This document shows, piece by piece, positions 1 through 4,937 of a DNA stretch of 5,122 nt. The stretch's first letter is position 1. The number at the start of each line of letters is the position of its first letter. Both the position numbers and the translations under genes were made by a program. The stretch is from an uncultured Luteimonas sp. (lineage in GTDB: Bacteria > Pseudomonadota > Gammaproteobacteria > Xanthomonadales > Xanthomonadaceae), in contig CALLKI010000087.1 in the NCBI GenBank assembly GCA_938008415.1, positions 1 through 5,122 on the forward strand, given 5' to 3'. The notes beneath the pieces are model-generated. The model was not told the DNA's origin. It saw nothing but the letters and a program-made list of their open reading frames with translations, and did not search any database.

Positions 1-83
1 CGCTGCGTGGCGCGTGCCAGCACGCTGAGCTGGTCGTCGGTGAGCCGGTCGAGTTCGGCCTGGGTCAGGGGTTGGGGCTGCAT
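1..83 (-). CDS. Hypothetical phage protein, N-terminal part only (runs off the left edge)
   Basis: The reading frame starts at ATG 83-81 and is open to the window edge, giving 27 residues that begin MQPQPLTQAELDRLTDDQLS. A strong Shine-Dalgarno (CAGGAGAAG on the minus strand) sits about seven bases before the ATG, which supports a real start. The start lies inside the end of the RusA-type gene (19-base overlap), continuing the overlapping style of the whole operon. The visible part is hydrophilic and predicted helical (TQAELDRLTDDQLSVLARA), with no signal peptide or membrane segment. I do not recognise the family. Its position just after the resolvase is where small late-early genes or an antiterminator sit in lambdoid phages, but nothing visible decides this. 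Confidence 0.65.
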   Translation of the reverse strand, partial: MQPQPLTQAELDRLTDDQLSVLARATQ

Positions 84-445
84 GGGGCTTCTCCTGCGGT
101 GATGCGGATGCGGATTTCCCCGCCATTGCGCGGCTCGTCGTGCAAGAACGGGTGGGGAACGAAGCGGCGGTCATCCACGCCAAGCGCGTCGGCGATGCCG
201 TCCAGGGCCGATTTCAGCGAGGACAGCACGCCGTCTGTGTCGCGGCGGCGCCGGTCGGGCGGGTAGGCGTCGATCCAGAGGTGCAGGCGGCCGGCGGGGA
301 GCTCCATGCGGCACCATCCCGCCTCGCGGGCCAGGGCGTCGGCAGCGCGTCGAGCGGATTTCGCAGCGCGGGCCCGCCGGCTCCAGTGCACGCGCGCGTT
401 CGGGTGCAGGTCGCGGCTCGGCCAGGGGAGGATCAGGTCGCGCAT
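65..445 (-). CDS. rusA: RusA-family Holliday junction resolvase (crossover junction endodeoxyribonuclease)
   Basis: The 126-residue product matches the RusA family in size (E. coli RusA is about 120 residues) and layout. It opens with a short beta strand and a PWPSRDLHPNARVHW stretch, the usual N-terminal Pro/Asn/Trp signature. It then has a basic helix (residues 22-40) and the metal-binding core PPDRRRRDTDG (62-72). Asp69 and Asp71 correspond to the acidic pair of the RusA active site, Lys78 in SSLKSALDG to the essential lysine, and the Asp pair at 91-92 in GVDDRRF to the third acidic position. GGEIRIRI (108-115) is the closing strand. The usual Asn after DxD is Gly72 here. RusA is a homodimeric nuclease that cuts four-way junctions symmetrically in the cytoplasm; in phages it resolves recombination or replication intermediates. 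The start at ATG 445 shares its A with the stop of the small membrane-protein gene upstream (TGATG). A GTG directly before it is an alternative start. The family call is firm; the activity is inferred. Confidence 0.88.
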   Translation of the reverse strand: MRDLILPWPSRDLHPNARVHWSRRARAAKSARRAADALAREAGWCRMELPAGRLHLWIDAYPPDRRRRDTDGVLSSLKSALDGIADALGVDDRRFVPHPFLHDEPRNGGEIRIRITAGEAPCSPNP

Positions 446-582
446 CACGCCCGCACCCCCACCAGCATCAGCCCGGCCAGCACCACCAGCGCCGCCGACA
501 CCGCGCAGAGCCCGAATCCCAGCCACCGCCAACTGCCCGGCAAAACGTCCGCGCGCGATGCGTCCGCATGGTTACGCCGCAT
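445..582 (-). CDS. Small single-span membrane protein (45 aa), unknown function
   Basis: This short frame starts at ATG 582 and ends at the TGA that overlaps the RusA start by one base. It has an excellent Shine-Dalgarno, GGGGGAGG at 596-589, six bases before the ATG, inside the end of the P-like gene (11-base overlap). The protein has a hydrophilic, basic N-terminus (MRRNHADASRADVLPGS). One hydrophobic helix follows at about residues 18-43 (WRWLGFGLCAVSAALVV then LAGLMLVGV), ending in RA. The positive-inside rule suggests the N-terminus is cytoplasmic. I recognise no family. Its position directly after the P-like gene is where lambda carries ren and the nin genes, many of them accessory or host-interaction genes. 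It could be a phage exclusion or membrane-targeting peptide, but that is speculation. The ribosome-binding site, the exact fit between neighbours and the clean hydrophobic segment argue that it is real. Confidence 0.72.
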   Translation of the reverse strand: MRRNHADASRADVLPGSWRWLGFGLCAVSAALVVLAGLMLVGVRA

Positions 583-1249
583 GCTCAGCCTCCCCCGTTC
601 CGCCCTCGACGATGGCCTCGGCCTGGCGGCGGCTGCAGCCGAACTCGACCATGACCTCCTCGACGCGCTGCTGCAGGGCCTGGGAGCGCGGCCGGCCCAG
701 CATGTCCATGCACTCGGCGATGGCGGCCTGGGCGCGCTCGGGGCTCGCGGGCACCGGCTGGCGCCGGGTGTCGTCGGTCATGGCGGCCACGGGCTCGGGC
801 GGCAGCTCGGCGCCCTGCATCACGTCCTCGCGGGCCAGGTCGTAGGCCTCGCGGAGCATCCGGTCGGCGCGGTCGGCGCTCTCGGTGCGGTAGCGGTGCA
901 CGTCGAGGTTGGCCCACACCATGCGGGCGAACGGCGAGGGCTGCCCGCGGGTCAGCTCCAGGCGGACGCGGGCAAGGCTCGGGATGCCCAGGCACATGGC
1001 GCGGAAGCGCGGGGCGCTGGGCGGGAACTCGGCGCCCTCGGCCCTGCAGGCGTCGATGCCGGCCTCGATCTGCGCCCGGGTCATGCCGGCGAGAGTCTTG
1101 GCCCACTGGGCGCCGGCCGGGCCGCGGCTGCTGTCGCCGTAGGCGCTGGTCCAGGTGTGGCCGTAGAGGGCCGCCATGTGCAACCAGACGAAGTCAGCCA
1201 GGGAGCCGGACGGCCTCGCCTGGGATGGCGTCGTCGGCGGGCTGCTCAT
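572..1249 (-). CDS. Lambda P-like phage replication protein (putative helicase loader)
   Basis: The gene follows the O-like gene and, with the start at ATG 1249, gives 225 residues, close to lambda P (about 233). The conserved-looking core is residues 17-100. It begins with LADFVWLHMAALYGHTW (17-33), then GAQWAKTLAGMTRAQIEAG, then EFPPSAPRFRAMCLGIP (74-90). A Trp-containing helix, then PP, then an FRxxCL helix is typical of phage replication protein P. The middle (105-145, VWANLDVHRYRTESADRAD and the following helix) is helical and charged. The C-terminal quarter (172-213) is also helical and ends in VEEVMVEFGCSRRQAEAIV. Lambda P recruits host DnaB helicase to O at the origin; here that role is inferred from family and gene order. 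The start is uncertain: ATG 1249 overlaps the O-like gene by 56 bases and lacks a good Shine-Dalgarno, while ATG 1177 (17 bases past the O-like stop) would cut off the LADFVW segment. I prefer 1249. Confidence 0.72.
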   Translation of the reverse strand: MSSPPTTPSQARPSGSLADFVWLHMAALYGHTWTSAYGDSSRGPAGAQWAKTLAGMTRAQIEAGIDACRAEGAEFPPSAPRFRAMCLGIPSLARVRLELTRGQPSPFARMVWANLDVHRYRTESADRADRMLREAYDLAREDVMQGAELPPEPVAAMTDDTRRQPVPASPERAQAAIAECMDMLGRPRSQALQQRVEEVMVEFGCSRRQAEAIVEGGTGEAEHAA

Positions 1250-2174
1250 CCGGCCAGCCGTCGCCGTGTTCGGATTGGGCGCGCTGGACGTTTGCGAGGA
1301 CGCGGTCGGCTGCGGAGAGTCGGGGGGCGGGAGATGGCTGGCGATGGGTTCCATGTGCGGCTCCGGTCGGGAGGTTTGCGGCATCGGCGATGCGGCCGCG
1401 GACGGTGGCGATGACCCAGGCGAAGCCCTTGGGCGGGTTGTGGCCCACGGCCTCGCGCGCGGTGTGTTCCCACATCGCGTCCGTGGCGCCCTCGGCAATG
1501 GCGGCGAGCAGGGACGGGTGGCTGGGGTTGGTCTGCAGCAGGCCGCCGCGTCGCATAGCCAGGCAGGCACGGCCGGCGGCGATGGTGGTGGTGGGTTCAC
1601 CAGGCGCAGGGGGCGTCGTAGCGCGCGCGCGCGCCTCCGAGGTGGTATCCGCTCCCTGTAACCTCTCTGGAGGAATACTGGGTACTGGGGATTGGGACTG
1701 GTTAGCCGTGTCGTAACGCGTTACAGGTGGCGTTACACCCTGTCCCGTTACGCATTGCGCCAGTCGTTCAAGGTCGGCGGTCGCGGTGTCGTAATCGGGG
1801 ACAATGCCGGCCTCGCGCAGGGTGTCGAACAGCTGCTTGCGGCGCTCCCGGTGCCGGCGCACGCGCTCCTTGCCGTTCGCCTTCTTCGCCTCCCGCTCGG
1901 GCTGCGCCTCTTGGTAGGCGGCGATCACCGCGTCGGCGCGCTTGTTGCGGTACGCCCCGTCGACCAGCACGAAGAACTCGGCCAGGACAGCGTCGACGGC
2001 GGCCTTCTCGTCGCGGGTGCGGGCACGGGCAACCCGGTACGCCTGGTCGGCCGGGATGGGCTGCTCGGTGGCGTAGTAGCGGTCCAGCAGCAGGGTGTAG
2101 ACCCCGTGCTCGAGCAGGCTCAGGTGGGCGGTGTCGCGTGCGTAGTCGCCCAGGTGCCGTTCGTAGTAGTTCAT
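1194..2174 (-). CDS. DUF1376 / lambda O-like phage replication initiator
   Basis: The 326-residue product begins MNYYERHLGDYARDTAHLSL. This is the hallmark of the DUF1376 domain (residues 1-90), a winged-helix module found at the front of many phage replication proteins; LLEHGVYTLLLDRYYATEQP and the AVLAEFFVL strand follow. Residues 91-116 are highly basic (EREAKKANGKERVRRHRERR), probably a DNA-contacting helix. A low-complexity Pro/Thr/Ser linker follows (about 140-197). A C-terminal helical domain (217-265, HPSLLAAIAEGATDAMWEHTA to FAWVIATVRGRI) and an ADRVLANVQRAQ tail (289-300) complete it. By family and by the P-like gene after it, the role is origin recognition and initiation of phage replication. 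The start ATG 2174 overlaps the preceding stop as ATGA and has an AAGGCGA ribosome-binding site. The linker DNA carries iteron-like repeats and unusual codons, as the lambda O gene carries ori-lambda. The domain call is firm; the O-like role is a good inference. Confidence 0.85.
   Translation of the reverse strand: MNYYERHLGDYARDTAHLSLLEHGVYTLLLDRYYATEQPIPADQAYRVARARTRDEKAAVDAVLAEFFVLVDGAYRNKRADAVIAAYQEAQPEREAKKANGKERVRRHRERRKQLFDTLREAGIVPDYDTATADLERLAQCVTGQGVTPPVTRYDTANQSQSPVPSIPPERLQGADTTSEARARATTPPAPGEPTTTIAAGRACLAMRRGGLLQTNPSHPSLLAAIAEGATDAMWEHTAREAVGHNPPKGFAWVIATVRGRIADAANLPTGAAHGTHRQPSPAPRLSAADRVLANVQRAQSEHGDGWPDEQPADDAIPGEAVRLPG
1650..1703. other. Low-GC, odd-codon segment beside the iterons (possible DNA-unwinding element)
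   Basis: This part of the O-like gene codes for residues 158-175 and has only 9 of 18 codons ending in G or C. A control stretch of the same gene (residues 246-260) has 15 of 15. It uses GTA, ATT, TTA, AGG, AGT and CCT, all unusual here. It holds a tandem 7-base repeat, TACTGGG twice at 1676-1689, and a further ACTGG at 1697-1701. It lies directly downstream of the iteron cluster on the coding strand, the same order as iterons and the AT-rich region in lambda O. It is not strongly AT-rich in absolute terms, so the unwinding role is tentative. Confidence 0.35.
1708..1794. repeat. Iteron-like repeat cluster inside the O-like gene, candidate phage origin
   Basis: On the plus strand CGTTAC occurs at 1719-1724, 1731-1736 and 1746-1751. 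The first copy is the right half of a perfect 12-base palindrome, GTAACGCGTTAC (1713-1724). GTGTCGTAA occurs at both ends of the cluster (1708-1716 and 1786-1794). On the coding strand the three direct copies encode Val-Thr as GTA ACG each time, although GTA is unusual in this GC-rich gene. In lambda the origin iterons lie in the O gene between its two domains, and this cluster sits in the equivalent linker. That it is the origin is inference; the repeats are directly visible. The units are shorter and less evenly spaced (12 and 15 bases) than the lambda iterons. Confidence 0.5.
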
Positions 2175-2353
2175 CGTGCGTTCGCCTTTGAGGTTCGCGC
2201 GGTGGCCTGCTCGCGGTCCTCGTCGTGCCAGCCCTGCTGCCAAGCCCGTGCCTCGTCGCGGGATTCGGGGGTGATCCCGTAGCGGGGGCAGGACTCGAGC
2301 CCGCGCCCGGCCTGGCGGGCGTAGCGGCCGGCCTGGTAGGCGGTGCTGGTCAT
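2171..2353 (-). CDS. RMF/CrpP-like small protein (60 aa)
   Basis: The 60-residue product carries the pattern of ribosome modulation factor (RMF). The parts are an AYQAGRYARQAG start (residues 5-16), a CPRYG box (22-26; CPY in E. coli RMF), an Arg, then AWQQGW (37-42; WLGGW in RMF) and an acidic/basic tail. RMF is about 55 residues, binds the 30S platform near the anti-Shine-Dalgarno region, and drives 100S ribosome dimers during stationary phase. The plasmid CrpP proteins have a related shape, so this could belong to either branch. It is squeezed between the methyltransferase and the O-like gene, with ATGA overlaps on both sides and a good Shine-Dalgarno (AGGGAGG, 2364-2358). This makes it a real, coupled gene. 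A phage copy could dampen host translation or stabilise ribosomes during lysogeny, but that is inference. The family resemblance rests on short motifs, so confidence in it is moderate. Confidence 0.7.
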   Translation of the reverse strand: MTSTAYQAGRYARQAGRGLESCPRYGITPESRDEARAWQQGWHDEDREQATARTSKANAR

Positions 2354-3945
2354 GCGGCCTCCCTGATCGCCATGGCCGGCTCGAGGTTCGCCTCGGCCAG
2401 CGCGCGCAGCGGCGGCGGGCTGACGCTGTTGCCGACCATGCGCACCGCGTGAGTCGCGCTGATCGGGCGGCCGTCGGCGGTCCGGTCGATGACGTAGTCC
2501 GGGGGGAAACCCTGGGCGCGGAACAGCTCGTCCGGGCGGAGCATCCGCAGGCGGATGTCGGTGATGACGTATGGCGTCCCGCGGACCATGACTGTGACCA
2601 GCGCCATGCGGTCCCGGGTGGTCACGGTGTCCAGCGGCTCGCGCAGATCCAGCGCGGTGCCGGCCCCGTAGTAGTTGACCAGGAAGGCGGCGACGCGCTC
2701 GGCGCCGGCCTGCTGCTCCGGCGACAGCTCCACGGACACCAGCCGCTGGATGCTGCCCTTCGCGCAGATGGTCGGCGCTGGGTCGCGCAAGGCTTGGCCG
2801 GCGCCGCTGTAGTAGCCGCCGCATGCCTGCTCCAAGAATGCAGCGACCAGCGCATGGTGTTCACCTCCTGCGGCCACGGTGCGCAGCGGCGACCTGACGC
2901 TGGCATCGCCCATGTTGTTGCGCAGCACTGCCAGCGTAGGCGCCACCACGGCGAAGTGCCCACCCTTCACCCCGGCACACTGCGTCCGCAGAGGCTCCAT
3001 TGGCGACCATGTGCGGCCGTTGCTCGCGTTTGCGAACTCGGTCAGGAAGAACGGCTCGGCCGCCTGCAGGACGTGCTTGACCACGCCTCGGGCGATTCGG
3101 CGCAGGGTGGCATCCGCCAGCGGCCGCGGCCGGTCGAAGATCGAGCGCCCCAAGTCCGAGAAGTCGATCGCGGCCGCGGCCGGGACGTAGGCCGACGCGC
3201 GGCCGGGCCCGTGCGTCGGCTCGGGCCAGCGGATCGGTTCGCCGTCGCGCCGGGCAATCAGGAACAGGCGTTCGCGGCTGGTGCCGGCGCCGTAGTCGCA
3301 GGCGCGCAGCTTGCGCCACTCGACCTGGTAGCCGTAGGCGCGCAGTGCGGCGACGAACTGCCTCCAGGTACGCCCGGCGCGACGTTTGTCCGGCACCAGC
3401 TGCTGGTTCTCGACCGGCACACGCTCGCCGGGCGCGGCGACGCTGCCGTCCATTTTGATGACCCGGCCAGTGGCCTTGTCCCGCTTGGCAACCAGCGGCC
3501 CCCACAGCGTGATCTGCCAGACGTTCTCAATGCTGATGATGCGCGGCGCTAGGCCGACGCGGTCCAGCTGCCCCACCCACTTCAAAACCACCCAGGACAG
3601 TGCCCGGATCTTGCGGTTGCGCGGCTGGCCGCCCTTGGCCTGGGAAAAGTGGGTGCAATCGGGGCTGGCGTGGAACCAGCCCACCGGGCGGCCTGCCACG
3701 TCCACGCGCGGGTCAGCGTGCCAAATGTCCTCCCGGTGGTGGATGGTCAGCGGGTGGTTCGCGGCGTGCATGCCGATCGCCCACTCGTCGTGGTTGTAGG
3801 CCAGCGCCGGGTCGATACCGATCGCCTGTTTGAGCGCCTCGCTCGCACCGCCGCCGCCGGCGAACAGGTCGATGACGATCTCGCCGGGGCGCAGGCGCGA
3901 CACCTGCGGCGGAGGGAAGTTGAATGCGCGGGAGCCGTCGGCCAT
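2350..3945 (-). CDS. Phage-type C5-cytosine DNA methyltransferase (orphan)
   Basis: The 531-residue protein shows the C5-cytosine methyltransferase motifs in order. Motif I (AdoMet binding) is VIDLFAGGGGAS at 24-35. Motif IV with the catalytic cysteine is SPDCTHFSQAKGG, Cys97; DC replaces the common PC, as I recall from the phage SPDCTHFS subgroup. Motif VI is IENVW at 139-143. Motif VIII is CDYGAGTSRERLFLIARRDG at 216-235. Motif IX is RMLRPDELFRAQGFPPDY at 467-484, and motif X is HAVRMVGNSVSPP at 499-511. The enzyme transfers a methyl group from AdoMet to C5 of cytosine in a short target. The specificity region (about 236-466) contains four degenerate repeats of the form R-x-P-L-x-T-V followed by A-L-V. 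The start ATG 3945 overlaps the previous stop (TGATG) with GAGGAGGG seven bases upstream; a GTG three bases earlier is too close to that site. There is no restriction nuclease next to it, so it most likely protects phage DNA or affects phage gene control. The target sequence cannot be read from here. Confidence 0.93.
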   Translation of the reverse strand: MADGSRAFNFPPPQVSRLRPGEIVIDLFAGGGGASEALKQAIGIDPALAYNHDEWAIGMHAANHPLTIHHREDIWHADPRVDVAGRPVGWFHASPDCTHFSQAKGGQPRNRKIRALSWVVLKWVGQLDRVGLAPRIISIENVWQITLWGPLVAKRDKATGRVIKMDGSVAAPGERVPVENQQLVPDKRRAGRTWRQFVAALRAYGYQVEWRKLRACDYGAGTSRERLFLIARRDGEPIRWPEPTHGPGRASAYVPAAAAIDFSDLGRSIFDRPRPLADATLRRIARGVVKHVLQAAEPFFLTEFANASNGRTWSPMEPLRTQCAGVKGGHFAVVAPTLAVLRNNMGDASVRSPLRTVAAGGEHHALVAAFLEQACGGYYSGAGQALRDPAPTICAKGSIQRLVSVELSPEQQAGAERVAAFLVNYYGAGTALDLREPLDTVTTRDRMALVTVMVRGTPYVITDIRLRMLRPDELFRAQGFPPDYVIDRTADGRPISATHAVRMVGNSVSPPPLRALAEANLEPAMAIREAA

Positions 3946-4076
3946 CACGCAGCCCTCCTCTGCGCCGCGCGGATCTCCCGCAGCCGCACGACCAGGTCAT
4001 CCTCGAGGTCCATGGCCAGGAGGTTGATCGCCGGAGGGCGCCCGGGGCGACGCCGGCTGGAAGGACGCGCGCTCAT
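3945..4076 (-). CDS. Small basic protein with AT-hook-like motif (43 aa)
   Basis: The frame starts at ATG 4076, overlapping the winged-helix gene stop as ATGA, and ends by sharing one base with the methyltransferase start. A GGGAGG ribosome-binding site lies about eight bases upstream. The N-terminus, MSARPSSRRRPGRPPA, contains RRPGRPP, close to the AT-hook core (R-G-R-P flanked by basic residues and Pro) that binds the minor groove. The rest (LLAMDLEDDLVVRLREIRAAQRR) looks like an amphipathic helix. I recognise no family. A DNA-binding accessory role for the methyltransferase or for regulation is possible but not shown. The clean coupling on both sides and the ribosome-binding site make translation likely. 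Confidence 0.65.
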   Translation of the reverse strand: MSARPSSRRRPGRPPAINLLAMDLEDDLVVRLREIRAAQRRAA

Positions 4077-4399
4077 GCCGCCGGCCTCCCGACGAACAGG
4101 TCGAGCTGTCCGGCCGGCAGGGCCCACAGGTGCTCGGGCATGCCGAACGGGCCGCTCTGCATCTGGTCGAGCTTCACGAGGGCGCCGGCCTGGGTGAGGT
4201 TGGAGATCGCGCGGCGCACGCTGGTGAGCAGCACGCGACCCGGCATGCGGGCGTGGACCTCGGAGGGGCTCAGCGGGCGGCCGGCGGCGCGGAACACATC
4301 CAGCACCGCGGCCTCCTGGCCCTTGGCCACGCGGCTGGCGGCGATCAGCCGGCGGCCGGTGAGGCCGGTGGTGTTGTGGAAGCTCACGACGGCGCTCAT
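4073..4399 (-). CDS. Phage winged-helix DNA-binding protein (108 aa)
   Basis: The 108-residue product has the build of a small winged-helix regulator. A conserved-looking N-terminal TTGLTGRRLIAASRVAKGQE (10-29) precedes a first helix, AAVLDVFRAAG (30-40). PLSPSEVHARM (42-52) gives helix 2, and LTSVRRAISNLTQAGALVKL (58-77) is the recognition helix and first wing strand. A wing of the form GPFGMPEHLWAL (83-94) closes the fold. The SPSEVH and TSVRRAISNL combination is typical of phage helix-turn-helix proteins that discriminate single operator sites. The tail ends QLDLFVGRPAA. The start ATG 4399 is two bases past the previous stop and has GAGGAA about six bases upstream; a longer reading to 4492 would run through the upstream gene without its own ribosome-binding site. 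It probably regulates phage early genes, though it could also be a DNA-binding accessory of replication. No target site is identified. Confidence 0.8.
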   Translation of the reverse strand: MSAVVSFHNTTGLTGRRLIAASRVAKGQEAAVLDVFRAAGRPLSPSEVHARMPGRVLLTSVRRAISNLTQAGALVKLDQMQSGPFGMPEHLWALPAGQLDLFVGRPAA

Positions 4400-4401
4400 G
4401 G

Positions 4402-4545
4402 TCACTTCCTCACCAGCCGCGAGTGCCGCGGCACGATTCGATCCGGCAGTGCCGGGTTGGACTGGAGCCAGCCGGGGTTGAAGCCGCGCCACGGGTGGGC
4501 CGGCTTTGCTTTGGGCTTGGGGGCTTGGGGCTTGTCGGCGGCCAT
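4402..4545 (-). CDS. Hypothetical small Lys/Pro-rich protein (47 aa)
   Basis: This frame runs from ATG 4545, which shares its A with the stop of the CII-like gene (TGATG), to TGA 4404-4402, two bases before the winged-helix start. A strong AAGGGGAGGG Shine-Dalgarno lies about seven bases upstream. The N-terminus is a Lys/Pro/Ala repeat (MAADKPQAPKPKAKPAHP), likely unstructured, followed by WRGFNPGWLQSNPALPDRIV and a basic C-terminus (PRHSRLVRK). The protein is strongly basic overall. I do not recognise it and see no membrane segment, metal site or known fold. The coupling on both sides and the ribosome-binding site support translation; the function is open. Confidence 0.6.
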   Translation of the reverse strand: MAADKPQAPKPKAKPAHPWRGFNPGWLQSNPALPDRIVPRHSRLVRK

Positions 4546-4922
4546 CAGCGCGCCCTCCCCTTCGCCTTGACCCCGGCCGCGGCCAGCAGGGCCGGCAATT
4601 CCTCGACCAGGCCGGCCAGCTTGGCCAGGGCCTCGCGCTGGGCGACCTCGGGGTCGTTGAGGTACTTCTCCACCAGGTAGTGGATGGGCGAGACGTCGCC
4701 GGTGACCTCGACGTAGCGCTCCAGCTCGTCGATGGTCATGCCCCGGGGCTTGCCGCCGCTGTCGGAGCCGGCCAGCTTCTCGGTCAGCTTCGACGGGGAC
4801 AGGTCCAGGCGGCCGGCAGTCTCGACCAGGCCGCGCTGATACACCTGTACGGCCATGTGCTCGCGCAGGCTGCGGGAGCGCTGCGAGATCCCGGGGGAGA
4901 AGGTGATGCTGAGTTGGCGCAT
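4545..4922 (-). CDS. Putative CII-like phage transcriptional regulator (125 aa)
   Basis: The 125-residue product is the first complete gene of the operon. A short N-terminal segment (MRQLSITFSPGISQRSRSLR) leads into a helix-turn-helix-like region. AVQVYQRGLVETAGRLD (24-40) is followed by LSPSKLTEKLAG (41-52), which resembles a CII/CP76-type recognition segment. TIDELERYVEVTGDVSPIHYL (63-83) then matches the second helical pair of such regulators. The tail (84-125, ending in a basic KAKGRAR) is helical, and a tetramerisation role there would be by analogy only. CII proteins activate lysogeny promoters in lambdoid phages; here that role comes from the fold and the position ahead of the O and P genes. 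The start ATG 4922 is chosen because AAGGAG (4937-4932) lies nine bases before it. The longer frame to 5006 would read through an inverted repeat and lacks such a site. It could instead be another small helix-turn-helix regulator. Confidence 0.68.
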   Translation of the reverse strand: MRQLSITFSPGISQRSRSLREHMAVQVYQRGLVETAGRLDLSPSKLTEKLAGSDSGGKPRGMTIDELERYVEVTGDVSPIHYLVEKYLNDPEVAQREALAKLAGLVEELPALLAAAGVKAKGRAR

Positions 4923-4931
4923 CCGGTTTGG

Positions 4932-4937
4932 CTCCTT
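4932..4937 (-). promoter_or_regulatory. Shine-Dalgarno that fixes the CII-like start
   Basis: AAGGAG on the minus strand lies nine bases before ATG 4922. It decides this start over the longer in-frame reading that begins near 5006. The inverted repeat at 4938-4973 abuts it with no spacer. Confidence 0.65.

Noticed and set aside
140..1414. Long plus-strand open frame of 424 codons
   Set aside because: It lies opposite the RusA, membrane, P-like and O-like genes. Its product is an Ala/Gly/Arg/His-rich string without domains, the usual antisense shadow in GC-rich DNA.
2449..3552. Plus-strand frame of 367 codons opposite the methyltransferase
   Set aside because: The methyltransferase on the other strand has all catalytic motifs in order. 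The plus-strand product is low-complexity Arg/Ala/Gly-rich and has no ribosome-binding site of note.
4073..4492. Longer reading of the winged-helix gene from 4492
   Set aside because: The extra 31 residues overlap the small coupled gene at 4402-4545 and have no ribosome-binding site. ATG 4399 has GAGGAA at a good distance.
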